This document shows, piece after piece, positions 24,344 to 32,814 of a DNA stretch of 32,814 bases (positions are counted from its first letter, which is position 1; every line of letters starts with the position of its first letter). The notes beneath the pieces were generated by a model. It was not told the DNA's origin, did not search any database, and was given only the letters and a program-made list of their open reading frames with translations. Where the stretch lies: positions 5,288,926 through 5,321,739 of the forward strand of contig NZ_LT546207.1 in NCBI RefSeq assembly GCF_900078665.2, written 5' to 3'. This stretch comes from Mycolicibacterium houstonense. GTDB lineage: Bacteria > Actinomycetota > Actinomycetes > Mycobacteriales > Mycobacteriaceae. The position numbers and the translations under genes are program-made.

Positions 24344-25176
24344 CAGTGCGGGACACCAGCTCCCGTGTTGTCCAGTTCGGTGCGGGATACCTGCGGCGCC
24401 ATCCGGTGGCGGCGCTCGCCACAGTCGGTGAGCAGGTGGGACTCGGGTTGACCACGATCCGGTTCTGCGTCACCGATCTGGTGGCCGGACGATTTCAGTG
24501 GGCCGAGTTCGTACGGCAGGCGGCGTTCATGGCCGGGGCGGCCGTCATGCCGACGGTCTTGGTGGCGCTGCCGATCGGGGTCACCTTGTCGATCCAGTTC
24601 GCGCTGTTGGCGGGACAGGTCGGCGCGACCTCGCTGGCCGGTGCGGCCAGCGGGTTGGCCGCCGTGCGACAGGCCGCCTCGCTGGTCGCCGCACTGCTGT
24701 TGGCCGCGGCGGTGGGAGCGGCGATGACGGCGGATCTGGGTTGCCGGACCATGCGCGAGGAGACCGCCGCGATGGAGGTGATGGGCGTTTCGGTGGTTCG
24801 GCGGCTGGTCGTGCCCCGGTTCGCGGCCGCGATCGTCGTCGGCATCGCCCTCACCGGGGTGGTGTGTTTCGTCGGCTTTCTGTCGAGCTATCTCTTCAAC
24901 GTCTACGTACAGGGCGGTGCGCCAGGAAGTTTCATTGCCACCTTCGCCTCGTTCGCCACCACAGGGGACATGCTGCTCGCATTGTTCAAATCGGCCATCT
25001 ACGGAGCGATCGTCGCGGTGGTGTCGTGTCAGAAAGGGCTCGCGGCTGGACAAGGTCCGGCCGGGGTGGCCAATGCGGTGAACGCCGCAGTGGTCGAATC
25101 GGTCCTGGTCCTGATGACGGTCAATGTCGCGGTGAGCCAGCTCTACACCATGCTGTTCCCACGGACGGGACTGTGA
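24340..25176 (+). CDS. yrbEA: YrbEA, MlaE-type permease of the Mce system
   Basis: A 278-residue MlaE-family membrane protein: QAAFMAGAAVMPTVLVALPIGVTLSIQ, AMTADLGCRTMREETAAMEVMGVSVVRRLVVPR (the EExxAMxxMG coupling motif) and five hydrophobic spans. The ATG overlaps the FAAL stop, so the Mce part has no separate promoter. YrbEA and YrbEB form the inner-membrane channel to which the Mce ring attaches; the ATPase MceG is expected elsewhere in the genome. Confidence 0.95.
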   Translation: MTVRDTSSRVVQFGAGYLRRHPVAALATVGEQVGLGLTTIRFCVTDLVAGRFQWAEFVRQAAFMAGAAVMPTVLVALPIGVTLSIQFALLAGQVGATSLAGAASGLAAVRQAASLVAALLLAAAVGAAMTADLGCRTMREETAAMEVMGVSVVRRLVVPRFAAAIVVGIALTGVVCFVGFLSSYLFNVYVQGGAPGSFIATFASFATTGDMLLALFKSAIYGAIVAVVSCQKGLAAGQGPAGVANAVNAAVVESVLVLMTVNVAVSQLYTMLFPRTGL

Positions 25177-25177
25177 G

Positions 25178-25990
25178 ATGACCGAGCCCGTGATGACGCG
25201 ACCGGTGGCACGCTTCGGCCATTTCGTCGCCTTCTCGGCGCATGCCCTTGCCGGTGCTCCGCTGGCCATGAGCCGGTATCGCAGAGAGTTCCTCAGGCTG
25301 GTATCCGACATCACCTGGGGCAACGGATCGATCGTGGTCGGCGGTGGCACGGCCGGGGTGATCCTCGTCCTCGGAATCACCACCGGCGCCCTGATCGCGG
25401 TCGAAGGGTACGACTTCCTGAACCTGCTCGGCCTCGGCCCGGCGACCGGGATCGTCTCGTCGCTGGTCACCACTCGTGAGCTGGCCCCGATCATGGCGGC
25501 TCTGGCGTTCGCGGTACAGGCGGGCTGCCGCTTCACCACCCAGATCGGCTCGATGCGGATCTCCGAAGAGATCGACGCGATGAATTCGCTTGCCATCAGG
25601 CCGATCCCGTACCTCATCACCACCCGCCTGCTGGCGTCGGTGGTCGCGATCGTTCCCCTGTACGCGGCGTGCCTCGGCATCTGCTATCTGTCCTGCCAGT
25701 TCATGGTGGGTTTCATCAGCGGCGGATCGCTCGGCCCTTACCTGCACTACTTCACATTGCTGATCAGCGGCCCCGACATCGTGTACTCGATGGTCAAGGC
25801 CGTGGTGTTCGTCTGGATCGCGGCAACGGTGCAGTGCTACTACGGATTCTGCGCGGGCGGTGGCCCGGAGGGCGTGGGTGTCGCCGCGGGGCACGCCATG
25901 CGGGCCAGCATAACCGTGGTGATCATCGCCAACATGCTGCTGACCATGGCGCTGTGGAGCGTGGACTCCGGTGCAAGGCTGGGAGGTTGA
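25178..25990 (+). CDS. yrbEB: YrbEB, MlaE-type permease of the Mce system
   Basis: A 270-residue MlaE-family permease with GVILVLGITTGALIAVEGYD, ELAPIMAALAFAVQAGCRFTTQIGSMRISEEIDAMNSLAIRPIPYLITTR (the complete EEIDAM motif) and C-terminal membrane spans. The ATG at 25178 lies one base after the yrbEA stop; an in-frame ATG six codons on (25193) is a possible alternative. It partners YrbEA. Confidence 0.95.
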   Translation: MTEPVMTRPVARFGHFVAFSAHALAGAPLAMSRYRREFLRLVSDITWGNGSIVVGGGTAGVILVLGITTGALIAVEGYDFLNLLGLGPATGIVSSLVTTRELAPIMAALAFAVQAGCRFTTQIGSMRISEEIDAMNSLAIRPIPYLITTRLLASVVAIVPLYAACLGICYLSCQFMVGFISGGSLGPYLHYFTLLISGPDIVYSMVKAVVFVWIAATVQCYYGFCAGGGPEGVGVAAGHAMRASITVVIIANMLLTMALWSVDSGARLGG

Positions 25991-25992
25991 CC

Positions 25993-27390
25993 GTGGCGAG
26001 CATGGTCGATCTGGACGGGAACCACCTCACCGGCAGGCAGTTGATCCGGCGCGGTGCGGCGGCGCTCGTCGTCGTGGGTGTGGTGGCGTCGGTCTTGCTG
26101 GTGAAATCGACCGGCTGGTTCGACCGCGGCCTGCACGTGGTCGCCGAACTGCGCAACATCGGCGACGGCCTACCGGCCCGGTCGGATGTAAAGTTCCGCG
26201 GCGTCCTCGTCGGCGCGGTGGAAAGTGTCACGCCCGGAACCGGCGGTCAGCCCAGTCAGGTCCACCTCCGGCTGAATTCGGCCTATGCGCAGGGCATTCC
26301 GGCGAGTGTGGCGGCCCGGGTGGTGCCCAGTAACGCCTTCGCGGTGTCGTCGTTGCAGTTGGTCGAGTCGGAGAACGGCTCGGCCGACCCGATCCGCGAC
26401 GGCGGGCGGATCACCGAGGACACGACCCTGCCGACGGTACTGTTCCAGACCACCCTCACCAAGCTGCGCGACATTCTCGCGGCGGCGGGTCGCGGACGCG
26501 GTGACCACACCGACGGCGTGCTGGCGGCCGTCGCGGCGGCCACCAACAACCGTCGCGGGAAACTGCTGACGTCGGCGGCCGAACTCGATCGGATCATCGA
26601 CGACCTGAACGCCGTCGTCGCGACCGATGAAGGGCCGTCGACGATCTCGGCGCTGTCTGAAGCCGCGCGCGGACTGTCGGCAACGGCGCCCGACCTCGTC
26701 TCGGCGTTGCATGAGGCGGTCGGGCCGATGCGAACCCTGGTCGAGCAACGCCGAAGCCTCGACGATTTCCTGTCGGCGGCCGCACGCACCACCGGAACCA
26801 GTGCGGAGGCACTCGACAATCAGACCGACCGGCTGGTCCATATCACCACCGACCTGACCCCGGTGCTCGGTGTCCTGGCCCAGAACGCCCAGCACTTCGT
26901 GCCGATCAGCCAGCGGATGGCCAGGTTCTCCGACACCTTCTTCGCCGAGGTCTGGGACTCCGAGCTCGACACCGCGCGTGGACGCGTGAATCTCTCGTTC
27001 ACGCCGTCGTACACCTATACCCGCGCCGACTGCCCGCGATACGGAGCGTTGGCGGGGCCGAGCTGCTTCACCGCACCCGAGGTGCCCGTGCGGGCCGACC
27101 TACCCGAAGTCCTGATGCCGCAGAACTATCAGCCGCCGCCGGATCTGGCGCCCCCGCCGGGCACCGCCATCGGGGAGAACGGAAACCTGGTCGCGGTGGG
27201 GCCGCCACTGCTGGCACCCGCCTCGTTCGGCGGCAATGTCGGCCCGGTCGGCAGCAGCCAGGAGCGTGACCGGTTGGCCGAGATCACCGGAGAGTCCGTG
27301 ACGGTGGCCACACAACTGATTCTCGGTCCCGTCGCGCGCGGCACCGTCGTCACGCGAACACCGCTGCCCGCAACCGAACCCAAGCCGTAG
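25993..27390 (+). CDS. mceA: MceA-family lipid-transport subunit
   Basis: A 465-residue protein with one N-terminal membrane anchor (about residues 22-38), the MCE domain (VVAELRNIGDGLPARSDVKFRGVLVGAVESV, about residues 45-125), a long helical region and a proline-rich tail (YQPPPDLAPPPGTA). I chose the GTG at 25993, six bases after GGGAGG; the ATG at 26002 would shorten it by three residues, and the longer upstream frame reads through yrbEB. MceA-F assemble as a heterohexameric tube that carries lipids across the periplasm. Confidence 0.93.
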   Translation: MASMVDLDGNHLTGRQLIRRGAAALVVVGVVASVLLVKSTGWFDRGLHVVAELRNIGDGLPARSDVKFRGVLVGAVESVTPGTGGQPSQVHLRLNSAYAQGIPASVAARVVPSNAFAVSSLQLVESENGSADPIRDGGRITEDTTLPTVLFQTTLTKLRDILAAAGRGRGDHTDGVLAAVAAATNNRRGKLLTSAAELDRIIDDLNAVVATDEGPSTISALSEAARGLSATAPDLVSALHEAVGPMRTLVEQRRSLDDFLSAAARTTGTSAEALDNQTDRLVHITTDLTPVLGVLAQNAQHFVPISQRMARFSDTFFAEVWDSELDTARGRVNLSFTPSYTYTRADCPRYGALAGPSCFTAPEVPVRADLPEVLMPQNYQPPPDLAPPPGTAIGENGNLVAVGPPLLAPASFGGNVGPVGSSQERDRLAEITGESVTVATQLILGPVARGTVVTRTPLPATEPKP

Positions 27391-27400
27391 GAGACCAACG

Positions 27401-28486
27401 ATGTCCAGATCTGCCCTGGGGGCCGACTCGATGCGACGCCGCGGCCCGCTGCTCGGGCTGTGCCTGTTCCTGGTGGTGTCGACCGTGCTGACGTGGCTGG
27501 TCTATGTCACGCTTCGGCGCGACGTCAGCGGGCCGGTCGGGTCCTACTCCGCGGTGTTCACCGATGTATTCGGATTGCGCGAGGGCGACGACGTCCGCGT
27601 GGCCGGGGTCAGGGTCGGCCGCGTACAGGCGGTCGAATTGCAGGGCACGCTGGCAAAGGTGTCGTTCGTCGTGCAGGAGGGCCACCGCCTCACCACTGCC
27701 ACCGTCGCATCGGTCAACTACCAAAACATCGTGGGACAACGATATCTCGCGTTGGACCGCGGTCGCGAAGGTCCGGCTTCCGAACTTCCGGCCGGGGCGG
27801 TGATCGGGACGGATCGCACCGAGCCGTCCTTCGACATCGGCACCCTGCTCAACGGTTATGAGCCGCTGTTCACCGTCTTGGATTCCGAGCAGGTGAACAA
27901 CCTCACCAATGCGGTCGTCGGATCTCTGCAGGGAGACAGCGCCGCCATCACCCTGCTGGTCGACCAGACATCGGTTCTCACCGAGACTTTCGTGGGCCAG
28001 GACCGCTCCTTGGACCGGATCATCGCCGGGTTGGACGGCGTGGTCGGCAATCTGGCCGGTCAGAACGACCATTTCGAGCGCACGCTCACGGCCGCCCGAA
28101 ACACCGTGGCGGCCTTCGACAATCGCCGCGAACCGCTGGTGTCGTCCCTGGGCACGATGACGGCGGTCGCCGGCAATCTGTCGCGGATCGCGCAAGACGT
28201 GCAACCGACCATCAGGGGCATGCTCAACCGTGAGCCCGGCTACACCCGCCACATGCTCGAGATCGAACCGCAGATCGCCTACACGGGGCTCAACACACCG
28301 CTGCTGTTGAAGGGGTTGTCGCGCGTGTTCGGGGAAGGGGCCTACATGAATGCCTACGCGTGTGACGTCAACGCCTACGGGTTCTTCCCCGGGCTCAATG
28401 ACGTGGTGCCGATCATCGTCGATGCGGCGACGCCCGGTGGTACTGCCAAGCACACCCCCAAGTGCAGGAGCATGGCCAATGGCTGA
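27401..28486 (+). CDS. mceB: MceB-family lipid-transport subunit
   Basis: A 361-residue protein with a membrane anchor (residues 17-37), the MCE domain (YSAVFTDVFGLREGDDVRVAGVRVGRVQAVEL, then VNYQNIVGQRYLAL) and a helical C-terminal domain rich in QD/L repeats. It ends with ACDVNAYGFFPGLNDVVP and CRSMANG, the cysteine pair usual in MceB. The start is 10 bp after mceA. Confidence 0.94.
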   Translation: MSRSALGADSMRRRGPLLGLCLFLVVSTVLTWLVYVTLRRDVSGPVGSYSAVFTDVFGLREGDDVRVAGVRVGRVQAVELQGTLAKVSFVVQEGHRLTTATVASVNYQNIVGQRYLALDRGREGPASELPAGAVIGTDRTEPSFDIGTLLNGYEPLFTVLDSEQVNNLTNAVVGSLQGDSAAITLLVDQTSVLTETFVGQDRSLDRIIAGLDGVVGNLAGQNDHFERTLTAARNTVAAFDNRREPLVSSLGTMTAVAGNLSRIAQDVQPTIRGMLNREPGYTRHMLEIEPQIAYTGLNTPLLLKGLSRVFGEGAYMNAYACDVNAYGFFPGLNDVVPIIVDAATPGGTAKHTPKCRSMANG

Positions 28487-29489
28487 CCTGATACCGAGGA
28501 AGGCTTGGCTCGGACTGCTGGCCGTGCTGACGGTCGGAGGCCTGATCGCCGGGATGCTCCTCGTCAAGGAGGCCGGCATCGGATATCACCGTTTCACCGC
28601 GAAATTCCTCCAGGCCGCGGCGTTGCGCGCCGACGACATCGTGGCGGTCGCGGGCATCCCGGTGGGAACGGTCACCGCCGTTCGTCTCGCCGGGGACCAC
28701 GTCGAGGCCGATATCCGGGTGCGCGACGACGTGCCGGTGGGCCGCGACACCCGCGCCGCGATCAAGGTGACGACACTCTTCGGCTCCCGTTATCTCGACC
28801 TTCGCCCGGGCGGCGACGGGGTGCCCGACAACGGAACCATCGACCTGGCCCACACCGAGGTGCCCTACGATCTGCAAGCCGCCCTTGCTGATTCGACCAG
28901 AACCTTCGAACAGGTCGACGCGAACCGCATCGCCACGTCACTCGATGTGCTGAGCCGGCAGCTGCACGGACTCCCCGCCGTGGTGCCCCAGGCGATGGTC
29001 AACGTGCGCGCGCTCTCGTCGGTGATCGCACAACGACGCGACCAGCTGGGCAATCTGTTGGTCAACACCGAGCACGTCACCAGCATGCTGCGGCGCCAGC
29101 AGTCCGAGATCGGCAACTTCATCCGCCAAGGACAGGAATTGGTGGGGGAATTCGTGGCGCGCTCGGCTGCGTTCCACGCGCTGATGCAGTCCCTGCGGTC
29201 GGTGGTGAGCTCGCTGCACACCATCGCCGTGCACGACCGGGACGCACTCGACGACGTACTTGCCACCATGGAGCAGCTGAGCGGGAAGTTCGCCGAGCAG
29301 GATGCGCTGTTCCGGAACCTGTTGCAGATCGCGCCCGTTCCGATCCGTCAGATCGCGAATGCCACCGGTTCCGGCAACGCGATCGAGACCAACGCCCCGG
29401 CAGGCGCCCTGATCGATTCCTGGATGTGCGCCATCAGCGGCCGAGCCGAACAGTTCGGGATGATTCCGTATCTGAAGGACTGCAAATGA
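28479..29489 (+). CDS. mceC: MceC-family lipid-transport subunit
   Basis: A 336-residue protein: membrane anchor (residues 8-28), MCE domain (HRFTAKFLQAAALRADDIVAVAGIPVGTVTAVRL, TTLFGSRYLDLRP) and a helical needle region. It ends without the long proline-rich tail seen in several MceC proteins. The ATG at 28479 overlaps mceB by 8 bp. The stop overlaps the mceD ATG. Confidence 0.93.
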   Translation: MADLIPRKAWLGLLAVLTVGGLIAGMLLVKEAGIGYHRFTAKFLQAAALRADDIVAVAGIPVGTVTAVRLAGDHVEADIRVRDDVPVGRDTRAAIKVTTLFGSRYLDLRPGGDGVPDNGTIDLAHTEVPYDLQAALADSTRTFEQVDANRIATSLDVLSRQLHGLPAVVPQAMVNVRALSSVIAQRRDQLGNLLVNTEHVTSMLRRQQSEIGNFIRQGQELVGEFVARSAAFHALMQSLRSVVSSLHTIAVHDRDALDDVLATMEQLSGKFAEQDALFRNLLQIAPVPIRQIANATGSGNAIETNAPAGALIDSWMCAISGRAEQFGMIPYLKDCK

Positions 29490-30601
29490 TCGGCCGGCAC
29501 AAGCGCCTGATGATTGCCGGCGCGCTGATTGCCGTGTTGGCGGTGGTCGCCGGTGTGGGGCGGCACGTGATCACCCATCGCGACCGCAGCATCACCGTCA
29601 CCGCGCAGTTCGACAGTGCGGCGGGACTGTACGTCGGAAATGTGGTGGCAGTACTGGGGGTTCCGGTGGGCCAGGTCACCAGAGTGACACCGAAGGCCAG
29701 TTATGCCGAAGTGGACTTCAGCGTCGACGAGGCTGTCGCGATACCGGCGGACGTCGAGGCGGTGACCTTGTCCACCTCGATCCTCACGGACCGCCAGATC
29801 GAGCTGTCGCCGCCGTACCGCGGGGGACCGACTCTGCGCAACGGCGACACCATCGGACTACATCGCACCAAGACCCCGGTCGAGTTCGACCGGGTGCTCG
29901 GGATGCTCGACAAGCTGGCGACGTCGCTGCGGGGCGACGGGGCAGGGGGTGGACCCGTGGCCGACCTGCAGAACGCGGGCGACGGTGTGGTCTCCGGGCA
30001 CGGTGAGCAGATCAGGGGTGCCCTCGACGAACTGTCGCGGGCACTGCGGTTGAGTTCCGACGGCGGCACCCGCACCCGGCAACAGGTGACCACGATCATC
30101 ACCAACCTCGGGTCGCTGCTGGATGCGGCGGCGGGCAATGACGCGAAACTGCGCGAATTCGGTTCCACGGTGCGCCAACTCAGCCAGATCCTGGCCGCCG
30201 AGGACTTCGGGTCGGGGACCACCGGCAGGCAACTCAACGAGGTGGTCGAGAAGACCGGACAGATCCTCTCGGCAAACCGGGATCTGATCAAACAGGGAAT
30301 CGCCAACGGCGACACCAGCATGCAGACCCTGCACGACCGCCAGCGTGAGCTTGCGGAGTTCTTCGACGTGCTTCCGCTGATGGCCGACAACCTCTATAAC
30401 GCGATCGATCAGCGAAACGGTGCGATCCGCGCACATTTCCTGGCCGACCGCATGGTGTTCGACGGCCAGATGGCCAAGGAGGTCTGCAACATGATGGGTC
30501 TGCGCCAACTCGGGTGCAGCACCGGCACGCTACAGGATTACGGGCCGGACTTCGGGCTGACGAACATGCTCGACGGTCTTGCGGCGATGGGCCAGAAATG
30601 A
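29486..30601 (+). CDS. mceD: MceD-family lipid-transport subunit
   Basis: A 371-residue protein: membrane anchor (residues 8-28), MCE domain (ITVTAQFDSAAGLYVGNVVAVLGVPVGQVTRV; LSTSILTDRQIELSPPY) and helical C-terminal part ending MLDGLAAMGQK. The ATG at 29486 overlaps the mceC stop and its stop overlaps the mceE ATG, both by four bases. Confidence 0.93.
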   Translation: MIGRHKRLMIAGALIAVLAVVAGVGRHVITHRDRSITVTAQFDSAAGLYVGNVVAVLGVPVGQVTRVTPKASYAEVDFSVDEAVAIPADVEAVTLSTSILTDRQIELSPPYRGGPTLRNGDTIGLHRTKTPVEFDRVLGMLDKLATSLRGDGAGGGPVADLQNAGDGVVSGHGEQIRGALDELSRALRLSSDGGTRTRQQVTTIITNLGSLLDAAAGNDAKLREFGSTVRQLSQILAAEDFGSGTTGRQLNEVVEKTGQILSANRDLIKQGIANGDTSMQTLHDRQRELAEFFDVLPLMADNLYNAIDQRNGAIRAHFLADRMVFDGQMAKEVCNMMGLRQLGCSTGTLQDYGPDFGLTNMLDGLAAMGQK

Positions 30602-31722
30602 CTGCCGCACAAGCACACCTGCGCCGGTTGCTGGGACTGTTGTCGGCAACCCTGCTGACCGCGGGGTGTGCCACGAACGGTCTGGCCGATCTGCCGTTGC
30701 CCGCGCCGGGGCTCGGGTCGGGCGGTTACCGGCTGACCGCGGTGTTCGCCAATGCGCTCAATCTGCCCGAGCATGCCAAGGTCAAGCTCGGCGGCGCCGA
30801 CATCGGTCAGGTCGAGGCCATGACCGCCCACGATTTCACCGCGGTCACCACGCTGCGCATCAGTGACGACGTCCGACTCCCGGTGGGGAGCACAGCCGAA
30901 CTCCGTTCGGCCACACCGCTGGGTGATGTGTTCGTCTCGATCGTTCCGCCCCGCACTGCCCAGGCGGGGACGCGTTCGCTCGGAGAGGGTGACCGCATCG
31001 GGCTCGACTCCACCACGGCGGCGGCGACGGTCGAGTCGGTGCTGAGTTCGGCGGCGGTCCTCGTCAACGGCGGTGCCGTCCACAACCTGACCAACATCGT
31101 CAACGGCATGGGTAAGGCGGCCGGACCGGACGGCCGGGCCTTCGGTGACCTGGTGGCCAAGTCCAACCGACTGCTCGGCACGGTGAATGCCCGCTCGGCA
31201 CAACTTGATTCCGCGATGACCGAGACTACCCGGCTGGCCGAGCTGTTGGAGGCCAAGAATCAAGAGGTCGGTGAACTCCTGCGGGCGGCAGCGCCGGCCA
31301 CCGAGACACTGGCCGACAACACCGGCCGGGTGACCGATCTCGTCCTCACGCTCGGTGACGTATCGCAGAACCTGGCCAAGTTCCCGTCCATCGCCGGAAC
31401 GGATTCCAGCGGCCGCAGCGTCATCGCGGATGCGGACACGATCGCGAGCGCGTTCAACGACGTCGTGGTGGACCCGCAGACCAGCCTGGTCTCGCTGAAC
31501 CGGCTGTACGCGCCGTTCATCAAGATGACGGCGGGCACGTCGATGGCAGGCGCGGCCGGGATCGACCGGCTGGTCCTCGGATCCATTCCCGATGCCGGAT
31601 TCTCGGGGGATCCCGGGCTGCACGGTCCGAAGCGGGCGGACTGGCACCAGTTCGTGGGATCGATCAAGTTCGTGCTCTGGCGGTTGCAGGAGCGTGTAGT
31701 CGGCAGAGGACCACAACCGTGA
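30598..31722 (+). CDS. mceE: MceE-family lipoprotein subunit (LprK-like)
   Basis: A 374-residue protein. A lipobox, LLTAGC, ends the signal peptide at about C24, so this subunit is lipidated as usual for MceE. The MCE domain follows (YRLTAVFANALNLPEHAKVKLGGADIGQVEAM; LRSATPLGDVFVSIVPP), then a long helical domain and a C-terminal segment (RADWHQFVGSIKFVLWRL). The ATG at 30598 overlaps mceD by 4 bp. Confidence 0.94.
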   Translation: MTAAQAHLRRLLGLLSATLLTAGCATNGLADLPLPAPGLGSGGYRLTAVFANALNLPEHAKVKLGGADIGQVEAMTAHDFTAVTTLRISDDVRLPVGSTAELRSATPLGDVFVSIVPPRTAQAGTRSLGEGDRIGLDSTTAAATVESVLSSAAVLVNGGAVHNLTNIVNGMGKAAGPDGRAFGDLVAKSNRLLGTVNARSAQLDSAMTETTRLAELLEAKNQEVGELLRAAAPATETLADNTGRVTDLVLTLGDVSQNLAKFPSIAGTDSSGRSVIADADTIASAFNDVVVDPQTSLVSLNRLYAPFIKMTAGTSMAGAAGIDRLVLGSIPDAGFSGDPGLHGPKRADWHQFVGSIKFVLWRLQERVVGRGPQP

Positions 31723-32814
31723 GCGGGTCCCCGCGCAGTGCCTGGGTCGCGCTGGCCGCGTTGGCGCTCACCCTGGTGGTGTCGGTCGCCTACCTGATGG
31801 CCGGTGTGCTGCACGTCCGGCCGTTGTCGGCGACCTACCTCGTGACGGTGCAGCTTTCGCAATCCGGCGGGTTGCTGCCCAATCAGGATGTGACCATGCG
31901 TGGAGTGCGGGTGGGCAAAGTCGAGCGGCTCGCGTTCACGCCGCGAGGCGTCGAGGCCGTGCTACGTGTGTCGGATGACGTGCGTATTCCGGCGTCCAGT
32001 TCGGTGCGGGTCTCGGCGCTGTCGGCGGCAGGCGAACAGTACGTCGACTTCACCGCGTCGTCCGAGGGCGGGCCGTATCTGGCCGACGGCGACGTGATCG
32101 CGGACGACCGCACCGCCGTGCCGGTGCCGATGGCCGAGCTGCTGGCCAATGCCGACGGCGTGCTGGCACAGGTGGATCCGCAGAAGATCGAGCGGGTCAA
32201 GGCCGAACTGAGCCTGACGGGTGCCGGGCCGGACAAGCTCGCCGCGATCGTGGACGGCGGGACGTTCCTGCTGTCGACGCTGGATTCGGTGCTACCCGAA
32301 ACCGTGAGCATCATCCGCAGCAGCCGGATCGTGTTGTCCTCGGCGGTGGATGTCAACAACGGAATCGCCCAGACGGCAACCAATCTGCGTCATACGTTGG
32401 CGGGCATGGCCGGGATGCAGGATGGTTACCGAGCGCTACTCGGCCGATCCCCGGCGACGCTCGGCGCGATCGACGATCTGTTCACCGACAACTCCGACAC
32501 CATGGTGCAGTTGCTGGGAAATCTGGCGACGGTAGCGCGGCTGTCCTACGTCCGGGTGCCTGCCCTCGATGCGCTCTTCCCCGACTACCGCGGTTCGGCG
32601 CTGGAGGCCTTCATCGGCACGATGCACGAACACGGATTGTGGGTGACCGCCGACATCTATCCGCGGTACGCCTGCGATTACGGCACGACCCGGCGCCCAC
32701 CGTCGGCCGCGGACTATCCCGAGCCGTTCCTGTACACGTACTGCCACGATGACGATCCGAGCCTGCTGGTGCGTGGCGCCCGCAACGCGCCTCGGCCGGC
32801 CGGCGACGACACCG
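31719..32814 (+). CDS. mceF: MceF-family lipid-transport subunit, 3' end outside window
   Basis: The visible 365 codons begin at a GTG overlapping the mceE stop. They show a membrane anchor (residues 8-30, VALAALALTLVVSVAYLMAGV), the MCE domain (YLVTVQLSQSGGLLPNQDVTMRGVRVGKVERL; VSALSAAGEQYVDF) and the helical region with NNGIAQTATNLRHTLAGMAG, followed by CDYGTTRRPPSAADYPEPFLYTYC near the edge. No stop is reached, so length and any genes after it are unknown. The complete set A-F confirms a full Mce system. Confidence 0.93.
   Translation, partial: MSGSPRSAWVALAALALTLVVSVAYLMAGVLHVRPLSATYLVTVQLSQSGGLLPNQDVTMRGVRVGKVERLAFTPRGVEAVLRVSDDVRIPASSSVRVSALSAAGEQYVDFTASSEGGPYLADGDVIADDRTAVPVPMAELLANADGVLAQVDPQKIERVKAELSLTGAGPDKLAAIVDGGTFLLSTLDSVLPETVSIIRSSRIVLSSAVDVNNGIAQTATNLRHTLAGMAGMQDGYRALLGRSPATLGAIDDLFTDNSDTMVQLLGNLATVARLSYVRVPALDALFPDYRGSALEAFIGTMHEHGLWVTADIYPRYACDYGTTRRPPSAADYPEPFLYTYCHDDDPSLLVRGARNAPRPAGDDT

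Noticed and set aside
24193..25680. Long minus-strand open frame opposite the FAAL end, yrbEA and part of yrbEB
   Set aside because: It is antisense to well-recognised genes, with low-complexity Arg/Gly/His composition.
11686..32814. Isonitrile lipopeptide (kupyaphore-type) cluster
   Set aside because: ACP and FAAL fit, but no NRPS, no TauD-like oxygenase and no FcoT-like thioesterase are in the window.
1..32814. tRNA, rRNA, CRISPR, insertion sequences, attachment sites
   Set aside because: None seen; genes are tightly packed and there are no repeated arrays, transposase motifs or terminal inverted repeats.

Overview
The window looks like a chromosomal segment of a mycobacterium, probably a rapid grower of the Mycolicibacterium type. 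DNA is high in GC. It carries a yrbEAB-mceABCDEF operon, a ctpC-type P-ATPase with its PacL (DUF1490) partner, and the mycobacterial pairing of the CobW-like ribosome factor Mrf with cysteine-free ribosomal paralogues. No RNA genes, insertion sequences, phage genes or CRISPR arrays were seen.

Left part (1-2752), zinc-sparing ribosome block. On the minus strand are mrf, rpmE2 (L31) and the start of a metallo-beta-lactamase-fold protein. Divergently, on the plus strand, rpmB2-rpmG2-rpsN2-rpsR2 (L28, L33, S14, S18) overlap one another. A Zur-type operator (1736-1758) lies between the two arms.

Middle part (2753-11540). A cobalamin riboswitch (2773-2877, 11-bp P1 stem) precedes a BtuF/BtuC/BtuD-like ABC importer and a FhuF-like [2Fe-2S] protein. 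Convergent to it is a YcgR-type permease followed by a TIGR03943/DUF1980 protein, with a second Zur-type operator (8104-8126) upstream. That operator also faces pacL1-ctpC, which run the other way. A minus-strand pair follows: an Mce-associated membrane protein and a small protein with eight cysteines.

Right part (11628-32814), the most interesting region. A third Zur-type operator (11628-11650) sits 35 bp before a run of 21 same-strand genes with almost no intergenic space, running off the window. The first 13 encode lipid and amine chemistry plus export: a His-rich membrane protein, a YghO-like GNAT protein, an extended SDR, a fatty acid desaturase, a diaminobutyrate aminotransferase, a diaminobutyrate decarboxylase, a FeeM/LuxI-like N-acyltransferase, an SRPBCC protein, a lipoprotein, a DrrAB-like ABC exporter, an acyl carrier protein and a fatty-acyl-AMP ligase. 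They continue directly into yrbEA, yrbEB and mceA-F.

Reading the parts together: the aminotransferase and decarboxylase should make 1,3-diaminopropane, the ligase and carrier protein should supply activated fatty acid, and one or two GNAT-fold enzymes could join them into an acylated diamine. DrrAB and Mce would move it across the envelope. The Zur-type operator suggests that all of this is switched on by zinc shortage. The product (zinc-binding lipid, or a low-zinc membrane aminolipid) is inference; the gene content, spacing and operators are read from the sequence.
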